IMG/VR virus record: IMGVR_UViG_3300017755_000052
Location: 1 to 30,662 of that record
Strand: one strand, 5' to 3'
Origin: a virus
DNA length: 30,662 nucleotides
Part shown: positions 9,301-17,600 of the stretch, piece by piece
How the letters are laid out: the number at the start of each line of letters is the position of its first letter
Position numbering within the stretch: the first letter of the stretch is position 1
Position numbers and translations under genes: made by a program
The notes under the pieces: model-generated
Database searches by the model: none
Told to the model about the DNA's origin: nothing
The model's input: only the letters and a program-made list of their open reading frames with translations

Positions 9301-9749
9301 GAACTAATATTTGTTGCTTTAATTTCGTCACTACCAGGTGTTGCTTGTTCAAAAGTAAAACCAGGATATAGTTCTCTTAAATCAGACACTATCTCTTGTT
9401 CTTCTTTTAATTGAAATTCTTCAAAAGATATTTTTGCTTCAACTTCTTTAATAGGTTTTATTTCATAAACATCTTTATGTATTTTCAAATAATCTTCTAA
9501 AGTTTCATTTTCTTTTAATTTCCCATTTATTTCTTCAGCTGTATATGTTTTTCCTTTGTATTTATATTTAGATTTAGCAGGAGGATCAGTGTCATTTCCA
9601 ACTTCAATTACTTCAGTTTCTTCAACCTCTTCAGTATCGTTGTCAATATCGGCTTCAGCATCTGGTTCGTATTCTTTCATTTTTAAAATGAAGTCATCTT
9701 CTGATAATCCTTGATCTATTAAATCTTTAGCATAATCTTCTCTTGTCAT
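378..9749 (-). CDS. Giant (3123 aa) polyvalent internal virion / ejection protein with HExGH metallopeptidase motif and HAD-like domain
   Basis: This is the last gene of the structural operon and takes up nearly a third of the window. It starts 2 bases after the previous stop. By position it corresponds to the T7 gp16 slot, a protein carried in the head and injected into the cell; that is an inference from order and size. What can be seen, in order: an acidic N-terminus (residues 1-60); a Lys/Glu-rich helical part to about 500; a glycine-rich hydrophobic stretch at about 745-870, which could be membrane-active; HEFGH at 1087-1091, the zinc-binding motif of metallopeptidases, with NEYLSFVGEYL (E1153, E1160) as candidate third ligand; a patch around W1375 (GRWDPSEGGGSFGKYIN) that recalls sigma-factor region 2; a HAD-like phosphatase fold with D2240/D2242 (VLDADDVLL), T2339 (VLTARS) and D2395/D2396 (FFDDAIGN); a long helical C-terminal part containing QYVNTPMQYARMQKR; and a basic hexad-repeat tail. 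This architecture matches what are called polyvalent proteins of phages. No transglycosylase motif (as in T7 gp16) and no RNA polymerase motif was recognised. Confidence 0.9.
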   Translation of the reverse strand: MTREDYAKDLIDQGLSEDDFILKMKEYEPDAEADIDNDTEEVEETEVIEVGNDTDPPAKSKYKYKGKTYTAEEINGKLKENETLEDYLKIHKDVYEIKPIKEVEAKISFEEFQLKEEQEIVSDLRELYPGFTFEQATPGSDEIKATNISSGNNKIIELGTIYNSKKSGAYNDLLSDDLTPEEDALEKSKTAYDNFINFINDNPEKDDDSSFIKNKIGKISSGGVFDNIRLGEVIKAGVYQDGTYSKDTFKTENYQNAKPANKKEVVNLITDLDILQREAFNNPYMYGVGYEKGLGAESFTISDKDHDRIKESLFNKLQKESNLAIYPSSFNFLYEKLRESNKYKVEQDYKMKNILESNSVDLDPDFEEFVINSFDASLTPKQKEIQKLNFEEIELTKQLNYYNNKIEENENKEESKEFNDERRSNQAKILKRERDDVQRQYDAKLSQIKDAGTETSTEIINVGSIPGEPGAAKYKEIKTVTTNSELVGQFFNRYGMSQGTVDDLKQKSQNATNNLEPALTRVLESNPKISQREAIGVLFNNQLKNLQEFSKKGNYSNITLKFNGDPKSWSVKYGSSMAWPKLKQAGLKPDKNGDLKISLFDLRRLGIDSEDFSGFFDEMSGMASDKDVDAIKMYNEEANEIETLAQTYRNLYAGNVDVGSIVKPGFWENLLKSTVKETYNMIVFDSNPDDAEYFVEGQRGGARANIDNINSAIKASATELESLADGGSIKLTGIQKENIKQNVLEQASGGIGTFIPKLPALAMGGGVLNAFGYAKWVKTLSPLGRLFIGSIVEEAKMQTILDMKPLGGTSFYTFGELTKNFIPFKKNFTYMQPMFNAVIKNGAVMTLASEVAGVAEPSFEAFMTGDAASFGNKFKELYNSEDGWDEEEQRYIVNAMTFGFFGGMHLKKTDLMTTGMKQRVSDKLQYKMDVITGKEQGIQKVDSDGRIIEQPSSKEKKYDELNEAEKAKYDQYAVDKFNVDNLINAEMHIKELTPPNIKLKETNPEKYNSEFEQFQTNFKEKYTDNWTKAIQLIDPSFEGVEVKFGSGEQFRNNNFSKENQKAKAQYDPETNVMAFDLSRWNPGVRVHEFGHVATEAYYKANPMAKRNFITKIDEIFKNTSFGETGGKELYDAIKEKYNINLSEQSTTGEMANEYLSFVGEYLSNPKVFYSSPDVANTLLKEISLEFRGIGIELGIKNNVPTNVNQLVRQIANIVQRSNKNQSVNNLVSGIYGNLNKVGDELEKINIRERLTEEGNAEAETAREGYKFNEAKKAIGSFDLSRKTTDEIVAENEKIEKGIFERAIDNPGKSLKELVTDEDRFNLYMNNQAKKYDLINNYERRSFGSTGVLKEKYGEVSYEGIMDYLDKQLYEYTGRWDPSEGGGSFGKYINQPRGFSSQLVNAFEKGGKIMVKNSEGKLEFVSDRLGGEAGEIAMANLTEPTSSSLKQSGILGDVEAGLIDNKGEIVPTRLYKNVEKSSEELENAIIELDLAEEGIESYKTTLDKSNIAAEFGVGEKKVNNENGSFKGKTSTRLSGKEVELSQKFISENARALYDNLPKNITDKGASEKIRGTSTGIQPNLLNAFYEQKGRINNKQGNVEQTKLPFDEAKFLEYFGIKDGVFETLKDNGKIDQRIKSLIHQQGKAITNYEIRRVKELTANQIEDLKSGKSDALPSKSLEGFMEELTYFENLGKKVDRKKLAKKYGLKDTDLKIGLIVDFRDANKILDWWNKAKEDIRVIEKADSKIEKAAQEKAEKEIKFFKDNFPEVEKIFGFKKGKLDYKALGNRSVNLTYEDYAPRFIKSNKKILSLFPSLSSLPPDFRNYLEITLGKGKIKGSFTPEKYQKFDKNLKDFVDPNYMPVKEFNDVFGNEKTSLEVEDWMYDVWQPNYNESGLKKSWSKALAEAKEEFPNWETSDKLAYKQYLTSRGRQLLSNPKLVDANGKMLPDAYERTMTANRKAISLLYNNLAKNYLENPTKETIENIFTFLQMQTNSQESILKGLVPMEYLSLREAPAIDNPTGTKFHNEHMKELSNANMGFLRILAKYKNNPEKLEIEIKNHVSDFSQALTTKQNQKLKDAKGGGFQFSKNKDINTFVSKNEAANTIILSGDYQASTVADMIINEKGIEIAKQSINKIPDNELSSSGVEVKRILNNIKETNEVVTNNLEVINEAGLTTRPENVTEVSEVLGKDKGKTLDVKGTIKPLGIIDKANSNSRIPLDKVKPKPIKVIDLDKALPKLRVLDADDVLLYSNSKVYASNGVKVKLNKKGQPTSGTKKLIKEGKIKVLNAAEFAKSGEKLKDQGWEMNFEDFDRVVDGKPGPLLEAAKKMINKRGGDNVYVLTARSPKSQRPLFKWLKSKGANFKEENVVGLGNSSGQAKADWMVEKYSEGFNEISFFDDAIGNIDAAKAAFNAYDLNGTAQLVKKPKASLNLSEEFNKNLEESSGIGREKVYSDVKAKLVGATKKRQRFFIPSSAEDFTGLLYTTLGKGKEGEAHMAFYQKNLLDPYNRATENLSQDRVNLFADFKALKEQLQVPKDLKLKTESGFTNEQAVRAYLWGQTGKEIPGLSKTDFAELNKVIESNPKLQAFADQILEVTKGDGYSEPGRDWAVGTITTDLMDLLQTTKRAKYLQEFETNKNAIFSPDNLNKLEAAYGAKYREALENSLSRMKNGSNRTPGGNKLTNNVLNYINQSTAVTMFANTRSALLQTISAANFLNQSFNNPLKAGKAFANQPQYWKDYSKLINSDYLVDRRNGLKLNISESEIANAAKTSKNKAKAVLNYMLEKGYAPTKYADSFAIASGGALFYRNRINDLMKNGIVDSPTDPRKYTLKEAEAQALKEWRASSEMSQQSSDPSKISQQQSSDIGRVILQYVNTPMQYARMQKRDVQDMVNKRAMPGKTLAESNRIRIGRVAYYGFLQNMIFNTLQQGTFSLLAGDNEDLTKKQEKKLVKTANGMLDSSLRGLGMAGVSVQVIKNLGIDIYDRTKKSRPEYSDAYKQLLNFSPAIKRKLSGIEQAGYPFNSKKAREKVFNMGPYNPANPAYESMAKVISATTNVPLDRMYRKIENLKDATADDNEAWESVAMFLGWPKWQIKDEQEEEKPNSSFKLKSGVKLKGGIKLKKGIKLK
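381..446 (-). repeat. C-terminal hexapeptide repeat of the giant protein
   Basis: The last 22 residues (3102-3123) consist of nearly four copies of a six-residue unit: FKLKSG, VKLKGG, IKLKKG, then a final IKLK. Hydrophobic and lysine residues alternate, giving a strongly basic tail that could form a beta strand. The DNA copies have diverged at synonymous positions, so the repeat is maintained at protein level and does not look like a fresh DNA expansion. The scaffold-like protein of this phage also ends in a basic tail (SSKLKFKSKK). Binding to DNA or to the capsid wall is a guess. Confidence 0.8.
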
Positions 9750-9751
9750 AC

Positions 9752-11629
9752 TTACGTTGTTTGAGATCTGTAAAAGTTTCTTAATTCATCTTCAGTGGAT
9801 TCTGGTAAAACTACTTCAACTACATCGATATCTTTTAGCCCTGTTTTCTTTAAGTTAGCTTTTTTAATGTTTTCATACTCTTTAGATTTTGATAAAGCAT
9901 TTAAAATGTCCATTTCAAAAGCGTCATAGCCATTGAGAAAGTCTTTAGCTTCCCAACCACCTACGCCTTTAACGTAGAATGCATCAAGTACTTTAGCATC
10001 TAATGGTACATTTTTATCACCATGTAGTTGTATTGCAAGTTCTTCAGCTATTGTGTCTCCTTGGTAATATAATTTATTATTTGCATCTGGTGAAGAGCTC
10101 ATAGAATTTAATAATGCAGCAAGTGTAGAAGGTTTCTTACTTAATTCTGTCCAATGGGTTTTTATATCTTCTAAATCAATTTTTCTATTTCCTTCAGGTT
10201 TACCTAAAGCGGTATTTATTGCTTTAAGTTTAACTTTTTGATTAGCTTCTTGTTGTGTTTTGTCGTCGCCGTCGCCTCTTGGATATAAAGTTATACCATC
10301 TTCTAGCGCTACGATTCGCGCTGCAGATTGTATTTTAGTTAATTTTTCCTCTTTTAATTGAGTTTCAGTTACGCCATAATTACTAATTGAAGTTTCACTT
10401 CCATAAGCTAATTTCATTGACTCTAGCATCAACATTTTAGCTCTTTCATTTTGTTCTGGTGTTCCTTTATATATTCGCATTTCTGGATCACCATTCGGCC
10501 CACCCATCATTTGCCAGTTGTTTTGAGCATAGTTATAACCTGGTATGGAGCCTTGAGTACTATTTAAACCGCCTCCATCTATCCACAACGCGACCTCTTT
10601 CTTCATTACTTCATTTGCTTTATCAAAAGATTTTATAGTTTGCCTTTTAGTAACTGAAGAAGTTCCATTTTTTTCATTTTCGCTACTATATTTAGAAACA
10701 CCATTGTAATGTGATTTAATTCTAGAATTCCAAACAGCTTTTAACATGTCATCGAATGGTTTTGCTTTAGTGACTCCCATTAAAGAACCACCTTGACCTA
10801 GAAGTTTATTATATCTCTTGTAGGATACATTTACACTTTTACCATTTTCATCAGTATATCTAAGCATTGATGTACCGTCAGGAGACTGCCCAGGCATTAA
10901 AGTTGTGAATCTATTTTGATTAGTTGAAAAAAGTATATCTCTTTCCATAGCAGCTCTTACATCAAAGTCAGGTTGGCCGTCAAACAGCAACGTGCCTTGA
11001 ATACCTGCTTTGTTAGGTATAATTGATCCATCAAATTTAAATGCTGTTTTTGAAGCTATTGACTCATTGTTTACTAGTGATGTTATTACAGGAATCTCTT
11101 CAGTCATTTGCTTTATTTGATTAACTATAAAGTCTCTTTCAGGTGATCCTTTTTCGTGTTTACCTAATTCATTAACAAGAAACGTTAAATCAGTTTTCAT
11201 TGATAATTCAATACCTCCTTCTCCAACTATTTGTCTAGCTGCAGCAGCTATTTGATCTTGTGTCATATTAGCATACTCAGGTCTACCACCTAAATAATTA
11301 TCACTCTGAGGATCTAAGCTGTATTGTATAGCATTTCCACCAACATCTCTTAATGTAATCTCGTCATTTTGAATAGTTTGGTTATTAACATCTACAATTG
11401 AAGGAACTTGATTTGCTTTTGATTCTAACTCTGCATTTTCTTTTAGAATTATTCTTTTAGCTTCATCTTCTTTTAAATCTTTTTTAATTCTTTCCTGCTC
11501 TTCTTTTAGTTTTCTTGCTCTATTGGCTTCTACGTCTTTAATTATTTTAGAATTTATGTCTTCAATAGCTTCAGGTATCATACCTAAAGTTTTATCTAAT
11601 ACTAATCCTGGTTGTCTATAAGTTCCCAT
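9752..11629 (-). CDS. Putative internal virion protein, 625 aa (gp15 position)
   Basis: No family motif was recognised. The N-terminal ~90 residues are strongly charged and probably coiled-coil (EANRARKLKEEQERIKKDLK and following). The rest is a mixed globular sequence, and the protein ends in an acidic stretch before ESTEDELRNFYRSQTT. It sits with 1 base of spacing behind the gp14-like gene and 2 bases before the giant gene, so the three are probably translationally coupled and made in related amounts. In T7-type podoviruses this slot holds the second ejected core protein, and that is the most likely role here. The call rests on order and size only. A tail or neck role is possible. Confidence 0.7.
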   Translation of the reverse strand: MGTYRQPGLVLDKTLGMIPEAIEDINSKIIKDVEANRARKLKEEQERIKKDLKEDEAKRIILKENAELESKANQVPSIVDVNNQTIQNDEITLRDVGGNAIQYSLDPQSDNYLGGRPEYANMTQDQIAAAARQIVGEGGIELSMKTDLTFLVNELGKHEKGSPERDFIVNQIKQMTEEIPVITSLVNNESIASKTAFKFDGSIIPNKAGIQGTLLFDGQPDFDVRAAMERDILFSTNQNRFTTLMPGQSPDGTSMLRYTDENGKSVNVSYKRYNKLLGQGGSLMGVTKAKPFDDMLKAVWNSRIKSHYNGVSKYSSENEKNGTSSVTKRQTIKSFDKANEVMKKEVALWIDGGGLNSTQGSIPGYNYAQNNWQMMGGPNGDPEMRIYKGTPEQNERAKMLMLESMKLAYGSETSISNYGVTETQLKEEKLTKIQSAARIVALEDGITLYPRGDGDDKTQQEANQKVKLKAINTALGKPEGNRKIDLEDIKTHWTELSKKPSTLAALLNSMSSSPDANNKLYYQGDTIAEELAIQLHGDKNVPLDAKVLDAFYVKGVGGWEAKDFLNGYDAFEMDILNALSKSKEYENIKKANLKKTGLKDIDVVEVVLPESTEDELRNFYRSQTT

Positions 11630-11630
11630 A

Positions 11631-12680
11631 TTATTTTATTCTTTTAAAGTCAACATCTACTTTAGAGTAATCAACCATGTCATATCCATCATCGCCAACT
11701 AAAACAGCTTCTTTAGGCACTTCGTTAGACATTACACCCTGATAAGTACCTTCTTTATTTATATAGTCAAATTCATATATATTTAATCCAGATTTTGATT
11801 TACCAATTTTACTTATATTTTTCTTTAATCTTATATCACTACCAGTAAACTGCGGTCCACTAAAGAATTGCGATGTAAAACCACCACTAGAACCAAATCC
11901 ACCACCTGCGCTACCACTTGAGCCGCCACCGCCTAGTTTACCAAATTGTCCACCTGCAACACCTAACAAACCAGTTGCTGCCCCAGTGAAAGAAGACATA
12001 GCGTCATTTCTATATTGTTGTTCTTGTGCTCTGCTATTATCATATAAACCTTGCATTCTGTCTAATTCTGTATTGTCTCTAGTTTCTTGAGCATTAAACA
12101 TCATTGCTTTTCCTTTACCCAGTTGCCCTTGAACTCTAGCATTTTCTGCTGATTGCATTGATTCAACTCTACTTTTTTCAGCAGCTATCTGCTGTTGTAA
12201 TACTTGTTCACCTTGAGCTCTTAATTTTTGATTTTGAGTTTCTTGCTGCTCTATACTTGCTGAAATACCTTGTTTACTTTTTGCTGCCGCCTGAGCTAAA
12301 GCGGTTGCCCCACCAGCGCCCATTCCGCCAGATCTTAAAGTATCTAAAGTGTTTGCTAGAGCTTGATCAGTTTGCTGTGCTTCAAATTCAGCTGCTTGAG
12401 TAGCAACTTTTAAATTAGCATACGGGTTGCTAAACTCACCAGAATTATCTTCAAATTGAAAAGCAGATGATCCTGAATATGGATTTTCTATAGGTTGTCT
12501 TTCAAAATTGTTTAAATTATCTAAAAGAGCGGTGCTGTCGTTAGCTGTATCATTTGCTTTTTTATTAGCTATAACTCCATTAACAACATTTATTCCTACA
12601 CTTAATAGTCCTAAGGCCACACCTATTCCTTTTTTTTCTCCTTTATTTCTCCTTAGTTTATTGCTTATTAAATGCCCCAT
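11631..12680 (-). CDS. gp14-like internal virion protein fused to an S74 self-cleaving chaperone domain
   Basis: The first ~40 residues are basic then hydrophobic (GIGVALGLLSVGINVVNGVIA, about 18-38). A long Ala/Gln-rich helical part follows (about 85-230, with AQAAAKSKQGISASIEQQ and AEKSRVESMQSAENARVQG). A Gly/Ser linker covers about 231-279. This resembles T7 gp14-type ejection proteins in size, composition and place (just before the gp15 and gp16 slots). From residue 280 the sequence becomes a short peptidase S74 / intramolecular chaperone domain with SDIRLKKNI at 281-289, then NIYEFDY, GVMSNEV and GYDMVDYSKV. S281 and K286 have the spacing of the Ser-Lys dyad of the endosialidase chaperone, which cleaves in front of the serine. 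S74 domains normally sit on fibres and tailspikes, so an alternative is a trimeric tail-needle or fibre protein. Confidence 0.8.
   Translation of the reverse strand: MGHLISNKLRRNKGEKKGIGVALGLLSVGINVVNGVIANKKANDTANDSTALLDNLNNFERQPIENPYSGSSAFQFEDNSGEFSNPYANLKVATQAAEFEAQQTDQALANTLDTLRSGGMGAGGATALAQAAAKSKQGISASIEQQETQNQKLRAQGEQVLQQQIAAEKSRVESMQSAENARVQGQLGKGKAMMFNAQETRDNTELDRMQGLYDNSRAQEQQYRNDAMSSFTGAATGLLGVAGGQFGKLGGGGSSGSAGGGFGSSGGFTSQFFSGPQFTGSDIRLKKNISKIGKSKSGLNIYEFDYINKEGTYQGVMSNEVPKEAVLVGDDGYDMVDYSKVDVDFKRIK
11634..11843 (-). other. S74 intramolecular chaperone domain with expected self-cleavage site
   Basis: Residues 280-349 form the domain; the serine codon is at 11838-11840 and the dyad lysine at 11823-11825. 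In known S74 proteins the domain helps a trimer fold and is then cut off just before the serine. Here that would leave a 280-residue virion protein and a 69-residue fragment. The domain is on the short side for the family, but the conserved blocks are in the usual order: SDxRLK, the YEFDY block, the GVMSNEV block and the GYxxVDYSK block. Confidence 0.8.
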
Positions 12681-12718
12681 GTATTTGAATTTTTAATTAT
12701 ACTTTTCATAATTGTATT

Positions 12719-14554
12719 TTAAGATGTTTGAATAAAGTTTGAAGCTACAGAAAATATTTCTTTTTCACTTCCAATTTCAGTAATTGAATCTGTAGATATT
12801 TGAACAGTGGCAAAATACCCTTTTATACCACTCATTTTATTTCCAAATATAACTTCTCCTGGTCTAGGAGGATAGTTTGAGTCTGTTTGTTTTTGAACTA
12901 AAGCAGCCATATATTTGTTTTCTTTTCTATTAAAGCCAGCATACTCGTAGGGAGGTTGTGTAGCTAAAAGGCCTGTGTTATTAGGTGTATGAGACTCATA
13001 TCTACCTTCTAAATAGCTATAGACTACATTTGTTTTATCTTGAAAGCTGTTATAAATATTTTGATTATTTATAGTTTCCATAAAATCCTCACCTTCAACA
13101 TCACCATCAAAAGATTTTATTTCCCAACCACTATTCCCTTCATAACTAACTGTATTAAAGTTTTTACTAATCAAGGGAGATTTATTAAATATAAAAGTTA
13201 CACTAGCTGAATTATAAGGTTGTTCATACCAAAATCCTCTTCTATTAGCTGTAACATTATCATAATGCAAGTAAAGATCTTTTATATTAATAGTAAAAAG
13301 TGCGTTTTCTACACTGAATATCTTAGTTGGCTTAAAAGAAAATCTACTAGTCCAGCCATTTATACTTTCATTAAAATTTAAAGTTTGATAAGTGGAAGTA
13401 TCATTACTAGTAAATGTAGAATTCTTCTGCATAGATAGCAAGTAGTCCTTAGAATGAACATCATAACCACCGTTAGCTCTACCTCTATCAGGACTTACAA
13501 ATCTCATTATAGTTTGTACATCTAAAGTAACTTTTTTACTTAATGTTATTTGAGTTTGAGTAGGGTTTCCAGGAGCAGGACTTTCTATATCTACAATATA
13601 AGCATCAGGAACACTAGGAAAAAAAGATATTCCATCAGTGGAAAATTGAAAACCACTACCTATTTGTAGGTTTCCTGTTTCCCCTTCACCTCCTCGTATA
13701 CTGGAAGTTACAACATTTATACTAAAATAATCACCAGCAAAAGCTTTAGACCTTGTAGCTGTTACATAATAGTTTTTAAAATCATTATCAATTTTTCTTA
13801 ACTCATCTCTAAAGTAGCTAGTCATACCATAATTGCTTATTGGAGTTATGCCATCTCTAGAGAGCCTTAATACTACATTTCTATCTTTATCTGTAAAATA
13901 TTTTTGAAAACCATAAACGCCAAAAGATTCAGGGTTTTGACTTATACCAAACTCACCAAGATAAGGTACTATTTGTCCAATAACTACTCCCGGAGGTAAA
14001 GTTTGTGTACCACCTTCAGATGTATAAGTAACATCCTTATCTATTAAAGCTCTATTTACTTTATTTTCTTGAAATATTAGTAGATTAGTATCCTCTGCAT
14101 ATAATCTTTGAATTGAACCGCTTGCTGGGTCTAAGGATCTAGTTATATTCTCTCCTATTGAAAAAACGTTAGTATCATTAGCTCCTGTTCTAGAATTATA
14201 AACGCCTGAGTATATTAAACTATTAAATCTTCGCTCTTGCGCGTTGACTTCTTCATCTAAATATGCTCTAACACCAAAATCAACAGTAGCATTTCCAAAC
14301 CCACCTCTTATTCTGGATTCTTCTATATAAAAGTTACTTCTAAGTCTATTTTTAATAACATTACCTCCATATTCCCAGAAATTATCCTCAGAACCTGAAG
14401 GACCTGTTTCGTTTAAATTATTATTACCTAAACCGCTTACAGTATCACCAAATTCAACAGGTCCTGGAAATGTTCCAGAATTTATACCACTTCCAGTTTC
14501 TAACTTTTTTGTCCAAAAAGAATTAAAATATTTGATTTCTAATATTGCTCCCAT
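12719..14554 (-). CDS. Tail / virion surface protein, 611 aa
   Basis: This is a beta-rich protein with many Asn, Ser, Thr, Tyr and Gly residues and no membrane segment. Recognisable blocks are IEESRIRGGFGNATVDFGVRA (about 75-95), the stretch around RFNSLIYSGVYNSRTGANDTNVFSIG, LYAEDTNLLIFQENKVNRALIDKDVTYT, and YFTDKDRNVVLRLSRDGITPISNYG. I know these blocks from large tail proteins of uncultivated marine podoviruses and crAss-like phages, but cannot name a characterised homologue with certainty. It follows the 1595-residue tail gene by 51 bases and precedes the gp14-like gene, so a role in the distal short tail (muzzle or nozzle, possibly surface contact) fits. A stop codon in frame at 14582-14584 rules out an upstream start. 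Confidence 0.8.
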   Translation of the reverse strand: MGAILEIKYFNSFWTKKLETGSGINSGTFPGPVEFGDTVSGLGNNNLNETGPSGSEDNFWEYGGNVIKNRLRSNFYIEESRIRGGFGNATVDFGVRAYLDEEVNAQERRFNSLIYSGVYNSRTGANDTNVFSIGENITRSLDPASGSIQRLYAEDTNLLIFQENKVNRALIDKDVTYTSEGGTQTLPPGVVIGQIVPYLGEFGISQNPESFGVYGFQKYFTDKDRNVVLRLSRDGITPISNYGMTSYFRDELRKIDNDFKNYYVTATRSKAFAGDYFSINVVTSSIRGGEGETGNLQIGSGFQFSTDGISFFPSVPDAYIVDIESPAPGNPTQTQITLSKKVTLDVQTIMRFVSPDRGRANGGYDVHSKDYLLSMQKNSTFTSNDTSTYQTLNFNESINGWTSRFSFKPTKIFSVENALFTINIKDLYLHYDNVTANRRGFWYEQPYNSASVTFIFNKSPLISKNFNTVSYEGNSGWEIKSFDGDVEGEDFMETINNQNIYNSFQDKTNVVYSYLEGRYESHTPNNTGLLATQPPYEYAGFNRKENKYMAALVQKQTDSNYPPRPGEVIFGNKMSGIKGYFATVQISTDSITEIGSEKEIFSVASNFIQTS

Positions 14555-14605
14555 ATAATTATTACTTAATTTTTTATTTTTTTACTCATTAACAACATGG
14601 CGAGA

Positions 14606-17600
14606 TCAAGTAATAGTAAATTCTAAACTTGATAAGTTTTGAGAAGTAGGGTATGTATAAGTCAAGCCTTGTCCACTAGCATCTACCACACTATATATTA
14701 ACCTATAAGTAGCGGCTGGAGCTGTTGATCTTACCGTAAAATAATTTTCATTTACATAAAGAGGTATTGCTAAAGGAACGCCGTCGTTTAAGTTTCTAAT
14801 AAAACCATTAACACCTTGCCCTAATTCGCATAATAAAGCTATATCATTTATAGGATTTGTAATATCTATACAACTAACTATAGACCAAACCAACCCTTGC
14901 ACTGTTTGTATTTCAGCACCTCTAGCGTATACACCACCTACAGTTCCTGCACCAATATTCACAAAGCTGCCATTTCTATATTTTGGACTACTAGCATTTG
15001 CGGTTGCTGAAGTTCCATCATTACCCCAAAAAGTTCCACCAACCCCAGACACAATGTCTGTTATACCTGTTTTACTACCTGCGCTAACAAGTACTGGTGT
15101 TTTGTTTTCTAAAAATAAATCTTGAAAAAGAGTTGTTGTATTATTACTACCATTAGGTAGAGATGAAGAAGTTACTAGCGTTATAGAGCATGTAAAATTT
15201 CTAATACTAGAGTCTAATAAGAATACTTGAGGAGTATCTGTTAAATATATTTTATATATTGTACTAGATGGTTGAACAGCGTTTGATATTAAAAACTTAC
15301 TACTTACATCAGATCCATTTTCATCAGCAACAGTCATAGATAAGCTAATTATGTTAGATAAAGGTATAGACTGGTTTAAAGCGTTAACAGGCTTTATACT
15401 CATTATAAATGGATCTATAGCTGAAGTTGGCTCAATAGGTAGAACTGGTGTTAAACCTGCGAGCCAATATGCATCTGTTAAAGGAGTTGTAAATTCATTG
15501 AAATCAATAGATGATGTTAAAAATCTAGCTGGAATATTTTCATCACTATTATTTGCTATATCATAATTCAATCTATCTATTAAACCAGTAGTAGATGTTT
15601 CCCAGTATATATCTAATAACGATTCAAAGGCTTCAACTTCTACTACAGCTAAATTAGTCCCACCTGTAATACCGTTTGTATAGTCTTGCATTCCAATACC
15701 TAAATTTGGTTGGGAGGATGAGTAATTTGAAAAATTTAAACCTACACCAGTATTAACAGGTCTTCCATAAAAATCTGAAACTGCAGAATACGATCTTACT
15801 GGTGTTGGGGTATTCACTCCTTTATTATAGTAAATATGAGAACTTCTGAAAGGACTGTTTGACTGTACAACAGAATATGGATTATCAGGTTGTTTGTAAA
15901 CAAGAGATGTGTATACGTCTAAAAGTATTGAATCACTAGCTTCTCTAGCTGCTACATTATAAATTTCTTCCATATTTCCAATGTAAACAACTTCGTCATG
16001 TTCACCATTTAAAAGAACTTGCCCATGATAGTAGGTTTCTTCAGAAAATTTCCAATCAGCTGTTCCAGCTCCGTCAAGGTCTGCATCATACCAAAGAGTA
16101 CCAAACTGAGAAACTCTAGGAAACAACTTTTGCTTACTAGAAGAGTATTGAACTTGTGAGTTGCTTTCAGTAACTTGAGCATTGATTTTATTTACATTAT
16201 CCCCTATTATAGAATAAGTAGTTAAAGCATTAGTATTTGTTCCTATAGAATCAAACCCTTGGGTTGACGTGGCAGCTTTACCAAGTAAAGGCTCTCCATT
16301 TAACGTTACAGGCATGTATATATTATAATAATCTTGCATTTTTTGTTTAACAACAATCTTATAACTATAAAATCCTAAAATATTTTCTTCATTAACGCTT
16401 TCTATTGTAACCGTAGTCAATACAGCTCCCGATGTTAAATTGTTAATATTTACCGTATCTCCTGCTTCGTAGCCTTTGCCAGAGTAGTTAACTGATACAG
16501 CAGTAATTTCCCCACCTGATACTGGTAAAAATGTTGCTGGATCATATATTATTGGAGTTGCAACTACATCTACAGTTAGTCCAGATCCAGATGAAGATAC
16601 GTTAGTTGTAGAAACGTTTTTTGAATTAACATAAAAAGCGTTAGCATCCGAAGTAAAAGTAAAATCTTTAACACTACCACTAACAGTATAAATCCCTGGA
16701 TAACCTTCTAAATCTGTAATCTCACTAGGTATTACAGAGTTCCACAACATTTTTAAACTGTCACCAACCCAATTTACTATGTTTCCTGTATTAGATGTAA
16801 TAGGCTCGTATATGTCATCTCCGTTAAAAAATTCATTAAAAATTGTATCACCGCTGAATATAACATTATTACTTAAGTCTGTGGATAATTTAGGTGGAGC
16901 TAGTATAACGTCTGTTTGTCTTCCAAACCTATCAGATAAAACAACTCCTACTTGATACTCTCTATTCTGTTTTAAATTATGATTTGGGTACTCCACGGTG
17001 CTATTAGCACTAAATTTATCGCTAATATTTAGTTTTCTACTTACTCCAACACTATAATCTAAAGAATTTGGAGAACTATGTCTATTTAAGAAATTACCAT
17101 AAATAACTCTATTACCACTCACTTCTTGACTTAAAGCTCTTATTGGTACTTGATCAGAGACTCTAGTACTTTCTCTAGTTGGTAAAGTTTTAAAAGGTTT
17201 GTCACCATCCCATTTATAAATATAAAGATTACTGTTGTTATTTAATATAGACTGATCACTAACAGGTATGTTTTTTAATGCTAGTATGTTTGTAGAAGAA
17301 GAATCAGAGTATATTATTTCGATACTTTTTATTTTCAACTGTTCTTCTATTTGACCTACCTGTAACTGAGAATTATCAATATACGGCATATTAATAATTA
17401 AATTTACTAAACAAGTGTCATTTTCATATAAAAAATTAGTAGTATCAAAACCAACTTTACTCATATCGCTAAATGGCGAAGCTCCTTCACCTATAAATTC
17501 ATCTCCAGATTCGTTGAAAGCTGCTAATGTATCATTTATTTGATAAAAACCGCTTTGTTTTGGTTTAAAAATTGGTTGAGTAAAAGGTGATATTAAAGAA

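Noticed and set aside
378-9749. Giant gene as an N4-type virion RNA polymerase
   Set aside because: Size and place would allow it, but I could find no polymerase motifs, whereas peptidase and HAD motifs are evident.
12681-12718. Short 13-codon frame in front of the gp14-like gene (from an ATG in the spacer)
   Set aside because: It overlaps the next start, has no recognisable pattern and no leader; it is most likely chance in AT-rich spacer.
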